Assembly (NCBI GenBank): GCA_902494465.1
Contig: CABUTH010000084.1
Coordinates: forward strand, 1 to 8,538
Length of the DNA stretch: 8,538 nucleotides
Reading direction: 5' to 3'
Origin: an uncultured Collinsella sp.
GTDB lineage: Bacteria; Actinomycetota; Coriobacteriia; Coriobacteriales; Coriobacteriaceae
In this document: piece by piece, positions 6,051 through 8,538 of the stretch
How the letters are laid out: each line of letters opens with the position of its first letter
Position numbering within the stretch: position 1 is the first letter of the stretch
Position numbers and translations under genes: made by a program
The notes under the pieces: model-generated
The model's input: the letters and a program-made list of their open reading frames with translations, nothing else
Database searches by the model: none
What the model was told of the DNA's origin: nothing

Positions 6051-7864
6051 GCGTAGGTGAAGGTTGTGACGTCGAACATGCCCTCGGGGCGGATGCGGAG
6101 CGTCGGGATGACCGGCAGGGGCAGGAAGATGATGCCCATGATGGGGTCGAGCGGCGGCTCAATACCCATGGCGCGCGCCTTGACCATAAAGTCGTCGTGC
6201 TGCGCGGCAACGTCCTCGGCCGTGCCTTCGCTCATCAGGCCACCGAGCGCCAGCGGAATGCGCGCCACGACCTCGCCGTTACGCACCAGCACGTGACCAC
6301 CCTGGCCCACGGCCTCAACGGCAGCCATCATATCGGCAGCGTTATCGCCCACCACGCACACGTTGTGCGAGTCGTGGCCGATCGTGGAGGCAATGGCACC
6401 ACCGGTGATGGTGAAACCGCGCACCCAGCCGCGACCGATATGCTTGCCGACCAGGCCCAGGCCAGCGGGGCCGTCGCCATCGGCGCCCTCGGCCTGCAGC
6501 GACACGCCACGGCCATGGCGCTCGATCAGCATAATGCGGCGCAAGTCCTCGGCGCTCTCGGGGCGGGCCATACCCGTGATAGCCATACCCGGGATGACAT
6601 CGATAACGGCCTCGCCCGGCTTAAAGGCATAGTCAAACACGTCGAGCGAAAGCTTCGGCAGCTTAACGGAAGCGCGCAGCTCATCGGCAAGGGCTGCGAC
6701 CTCGGCCGTCTCGGGCGCGACCTCGCCCACAAAGGTGCCATCCTGCGCCACCAGGGCACCGGCGGCATACACGCGATGCGGAGCTGTGGCAAACGTCAGG
6801 TCGTTGAGCACCAGCAGGTCGGCACGCTTGCCTGGGGCGATCGCGCCGCGGAGCTCATGCGGGTCGCGACAGCCGTGGTCCAGGCCAAATGCCTCAGCCG
6901 TGGAAAGGGACGCCATGGAGATGGCGACCACCGGGTCGACGCCAGCCTCGATGGCCACGCGGCAGGCATTGTCGATCATGCCGGTCGAAAGCGCGTCGGA
7001 GGGAGCGCGGTCGTCGGTCGCAAAGCAGCAGCGGCGGGCGCGGGCGGGGTTTTCCAGCAGCATCGGGGACAAATTGGCCAGATCGTGGCTGCACGTGCCC
7101 TCACGCAGCATCACATACATGCCGCGGGACAGTTTATCGAGCGCCTCCTCGGGAATCGTCGACTCGTGGTCGGCGATAATACCCGCCGCGGCATAGGCGT
7201 TGAGGTCCTTGCCGGCAACGAGCGGCGCGTGGCCGTCAACCTGCTTGGACGGCGTCTGGTTGGCAGCATCGATGCGAACGCAAGTCTCGGGGTCGGCCAT
7301 AATGACGCCCGGCAGGTTCATCATTTCGCCCAGACCAAAGACATCGCCTGGATGCTCGGCAAAAAACGCCTGCATATCGGCAGCAGAAATAACGGCACCG
7401 GCCTGCTCGTCGGGCAGCGCGGGCACGCACGAAGGCATCATGTATTTGATGGAGATGGGTGCGCGGCGGCCGTCCTCAATCATAAAGCGCAGGCCGTCCA
7501 GGCCCGCCACATTAGCAATCTCGTGGCTGTCGGCAATGGCGGTGGTAGTACCGCGCGTCGCGGCCATGCGAGCATACTCGGCGGGACGGATGTTCGAAGA
7601 CTCGATATGCAGATGCCCGTCAATAAAACCGGGAGCGAGATAGCGACCCTGGCAGTCGATGACCTCAGTTGCCTCATAGGTGCCAGCGGCATCGTCGCGA
7701 CCATCGTAGAGCACGCCGACGATCACACCGTCCTTGACGGCAACGCTACCGGGCGCCACGCGCTGGCCATACACGTCGACGATCTGTGCATTGGTAAACA
7801 GCGTGTCGACGGGCACGCGGCCCTCGGCGGCCTCGATCACAGTCCTCATGACCTCAACGGACAT
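6044..7864 (-). CDS. ade: Adenine deaminase
   Basis: It converts adenine to hypoxanthine and ammonia in purine salvage, in the cytosol. The 606-residue protein is a metal-dependent amidohydrolase of the AdeC type. The metal-binding HLH motif is in PGFIDGHLHIESS (His84, His86). Further catalytic segments are GLGEMMN with Glu180, DGHAPLV with His212, ADHES with His233, and FATDDR with Asp284/285. APGKRADLLVLNDL (343-356) returns to the composite beta sandwich. The C-terminal half has the Ade-specific GRGWVRGFTITGGAIAST and IGHDSHN segments (477-500). The start at 7864 is chosen because AAAGGAG (7870-7876) lies 5 nt upstream; a Met 14 codons earlier would fall inside the leader hairpin. The gene has a candidate promoter with a palindrome and a leader terminator, so it is probably regulated. 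Its stop codon lies in a REP-like repeat. Confidence 0.97.
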   Translation of the reverse strand: MSVEVMRTVIEAAEGRVPVDTLFTNAQIVDVYGQRVAPGSVAVKDGVIVGVLYDGRDDAAGTYEATEVIDCQGRYLAPGFIDGHLHIESSNIRPAEYARMAATRGTTTAIADSHEIANVAGLDGLRFMIEDGRRAPISIKYMMPSCVPALPDEQAGAVISAADMQAFFAEHPGDVFGLGEMMNLPGVIMADPETCVRIDAANQTPSKQVDGHAPLVAGKDLNAYAAAGIIADHESTIPEEALDKLSRGMYVMLREGTCSHDLANLSPMLLENPARARRCCFATDDRAPSDALSTGMIDNACRVAIEAGVDPVVAISMASLSTAEAFGLDHGCRDPHELRGAIAPGKRADLLVLNDLTFATAPHRVYAAGALVAQDGTFVGEVAPETAEVAALADELRASVKLPKLSLDVFDYAFKPGEAVIDVIPGMAITGMARPESAEDLRRIMLIERHGRGVSLQAEGADGDGPAGLGLVGKHIGRGWVRGFTITGGAIASTIGHDSHNVCVVGDNAADMMAAVEAVGQGGHVLVRNGEVVARIPLALGGLMSEGTAEDVAAQHDDFMVKARAMGIEPPLDPIMGIIFLPLPVIPTLRIRPEGMFDVTTFTYAD

Positions 7865-7884
7865 ACATACTCCTTTAACCGTAG

Positions 7885-7920
7885 AAAAAAGCTGCGGAGC
7901 GGACAAGCCTTCACCGCAGC
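7885..7920 (-). terminator. Terminator-like hairpin in the ade leader (possible attenuator)
   Basis: On the minus strand GCTGCGG (7914-7920) pairs with CCGCAGC (7891-7897), with a further GG/CC pairing inside the loop, and TTTTTT follows directly (7885-7890). It lies only 9 nt before the ade ribosome binding site and about 6 nt after the inferred transcription start. The tyrS terminator lies further upstream, so this one may serve to limit ade expression. If the promoter call is wrong, it is simply a second terminator for upstream transcription. Confidence 0.75.
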
Positions 7921-7932
7921 ATGCTCATAGCC

Positions 7933-7960
7933 ATTGTATGCCCAAACGATGGGCCAACAA
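7933..7960 (-). promoter_or_regulatory. ade promoter with a 27-bp palindrome filling it (operator candidate)
   Basis: On the minus strand TTGTTG (7955-7960) and TACAAT (7933-7938) are 16 nt apart, giving a start near 7926. The palindrome spans 7934-7960: TTGT (7934-7937) with ACAA (7957-7960), and GCCCA (7940-7944) with TGGGC (7950-7954), around AACGA. In all, 9 of 11 arm positions match. It runs from the -35 box into the -10 box, the usual place for a repressor site. The regulator is unknown. Confidence 0.55.
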
Positions 7961-7990
7961 TACGCCCCTCCGCTTAACGGCACACGCCAC

Positions 7991-8022
7991 TTGGTGCAAT
8001 GGGGACTGCCGCTGAGCACCAA
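7991..8022. repeat. REP-like remnant with TTGGTGC ends
   Basis: TTGGTGC (7991-7997) and GCACCAA (8016-8022) are exact inverted repeats around an 18-bp centre containing GGGGAC. The ends match those of the 1334-1400 hairpin, and adjoining bases to about 8040 contain ACTACTCGACGACTACT, reminiscent of the GACTAGTCG units elsewhere. It looks like a decayed member of the same repeat family. It lies in the 364-bp gap between ade and tyrS, which holds no gene. Confidence 0.5.
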
Positions 8023-8057
8023 TGACTACTCGACGACTACTAACTGCCGTCCCGACA

Positions 8058-8083
8058 ACAAAAACGCCGATGTTTTGGCATCG
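8058..8083 (-). terminator. Weak terminator-like hairpin
   Basis: On the minus strand CGATG (8079-8083) pairs with CATCG (8068-8072) around a 6-nt loop and is soon followed by GTTTTTGTTG. The stem is short. It would be a back-up to the tyrS terminator at 8120-8152. Confidence 0.35.
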
Positions 8084-8119
8084 CCAGCGAGCGGGTCGCA
8101 TTTGAGACAAGGTGACGTG

Positions 8120-8152
8120 AAACGAAAGGGCGCTGACCTTCTGGTCGCGCCC
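8120..8152 (-). terminator. Rho-independent terminator of tyrS
   Basis: On the minus strand GGGCGCGACC (8143-8152) pairs with GGTC and GCGCCC (8128-8138, one bulged base) around a 4-nt AGAA loop, followed by TTTCGTTT. The T-tract is interrupted, but the stem is strong and it is the first such element after tyrS. Confidence 0.7.
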
Positions 8153-8203
8153 TTGAAGTTGAACGTCAGATTGTCCAAATGCGGCCCGCGCAGCGTCGGC
8201 CGG

Positions 8204-8227
8204 TCCGCCGTTCGGCAGAACGGCGGA
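8204..8227. repeat. Perfect 10-bp hairpin directly after the tyrS stop codon
   Basis: TCCGCCGTTC (8204-8213) and GAACGGCGGA (8218-8227) pair perfectly around a 4-nt loop. The stem begins one base after the tyrS stop codon (8229-8231). No T-tract follows on either strand, so it is more likely a 3' stabilising or pausing structure than a terminator. Confidence 0.7.
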
Positions 8228-8228
8228 A

Positions 8229-8538
8229 CTAAATCAACTTGAAGCCCTTGCGCTTACCCACAGAAAGGGTGTCGCCCAGCTTGAGGGCGCTGGGATCGAT
8301 GTTGTAGCTCTTGGGAGCCACGGCCTTGCCGTTGATCTTGACGCCGCCACCGTCAATGTCGCGACGGGCCTGGCCGGCGCTCGCCGAAAGGCCCAGGTCC
8401 TTAAGCAGGCCTGCGAGGTAGATCTGGCCCTCGTCGTTGACGGTCAGCTCAACGTGCTTCTCGGGGAAGTCGGCAAGCTGGCCCTCCTTGAACACGCGGT
8501 CGAACTCGGCCTGAGCCTCGTCGCCGGCGCCGGCGCCG
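8229..8538 (-). CDS. tyrS: Tyrosyl-tRNA synthetase, C-terminal end (runs off right edge)
   Basis: TyrS charges tRNA-Tyr with tyrosine in the cytosol. The last 102 codons are visible; the 5' part is beyond the window. The segment opens with an AEFDRVFKEGQL stretch, as seen where the alpha-helical anticodon domain of bacterial TyrS ends. It then has a full S4-type RNA-binding domain: LAGLLKDLGLSASAGQARR, DIDGGGVKINGK and, at the end, SVGKRKGFKLI, which is the usual TyrS terminus. The frame is open to base 8538, so an internal GTG near 8495 is not the true start. Another S4-domain protein is possible in principle, but the FDRVF segment and the ending favour TyrS. Confidence 0.87.
   Translation of the reverse strand, partial: GAGAGDEAQAEFDRVFKEGQLADFPEKHVELTVNDEGQIYLAGLLKDLGLSASAGQARRDIDGGGVKINGKAVAPKSYNIDPSALKLGDTLSVGKRKGFKLI

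Noticed and set aside
7865..7906. Upstream in-frame Met as the ade start
   Set aside because: It would put coding sequence through the leader hairpin and has no ribosome binding site, whereas AAAGGAG supports 7864.
6197..7930. 577-codon open frame on the plus strand opposite ade
   Set aside because: It is antisense to a clear adenine deaminase, has low-complexity His/Gly/Ala-rich sequence and no recognisable domain, and is explained by high-GC codon bias.
7865..7980. Purine riboswitch upstream of adenine deaminase
   Set aside because: The inferred leader is about 62 nt and lacks the three-way-junction core and its conserved loop sequences; only a simple terminator hairpin is present.

Overview
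This 8.5-kb window looks like ordinary chromosome from a high-GC gut actinobacterium of the class Coriobacteriia, most probably Collinsella or a close relative. The reasons are the GC-rich codon use, a ribosomal protein L31 with a long Ala/Lys/Glu-rich tail, and intergenic GGGGAC-type repeats that I associate with Collinsella-like genomes. The genus is an inference from memory; no database was searched. I see no phage, plasmid, CRISPR, transposase or toxin gene.

Layout, left to right: (1) the N-terminal 379 codons of secA (minus strand, running off the left edge); (2) a 341-bp gap with the secA promoter region, a palindrome, degenerate repeats, a 67-bp REP-like hairpin and the rpmE terminator; (3) rpmE for L31 (minus); (4) a 306-bp divergent gap with a two-hairpin rpmE leader on one side and a promoter/palindrome for the next gene on the other; (5) a small ACT-domain protein (UPF0237 type) and citrate synthase, probably one operon, closed by a strong terminator; (6) a Cof-type HAD phosphatase (plus) beginning just after that terminator; (7) a 118-bp convergent gap packed with REP-like repeats; (8) a second Cof-type HAD phosphatase (minus) with a striking leader hairpin that pairs its own ribosome binding site; (9) a 206-bp gap with a promoter, another hairpin and a tandem REP-like repeat; (10) adenine deaminase (minus) with a 5' leader terminator and a promoter palindrome; (11) a 364-bp gap with a REP-like remnant and one or two terminators; (12) the C-terminal end of tyrosyl-tRNA synthetase (minus, running off the right edge).

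The proteins are mostly housekeeping: protein export, translation, citrate formation for glutamate synthesis, purine salvage and phosphate-ester hydrolysis. I found no new multi-gene system. The less expected material is between the genes. Three minus-strand genes (rpmE, the HAD gene at 5043-5837, and ade) have predicted transcription starts that lead at once, or nearly so, into strong RNA hairpins before the start codon. A family of GGGGAC/GACTAGTC repeats occurs at several gene borders and supplies or touches the TAG stop codons of two genes. Promoters and transcription starts are read by eye and are the weakest part of the annotation.
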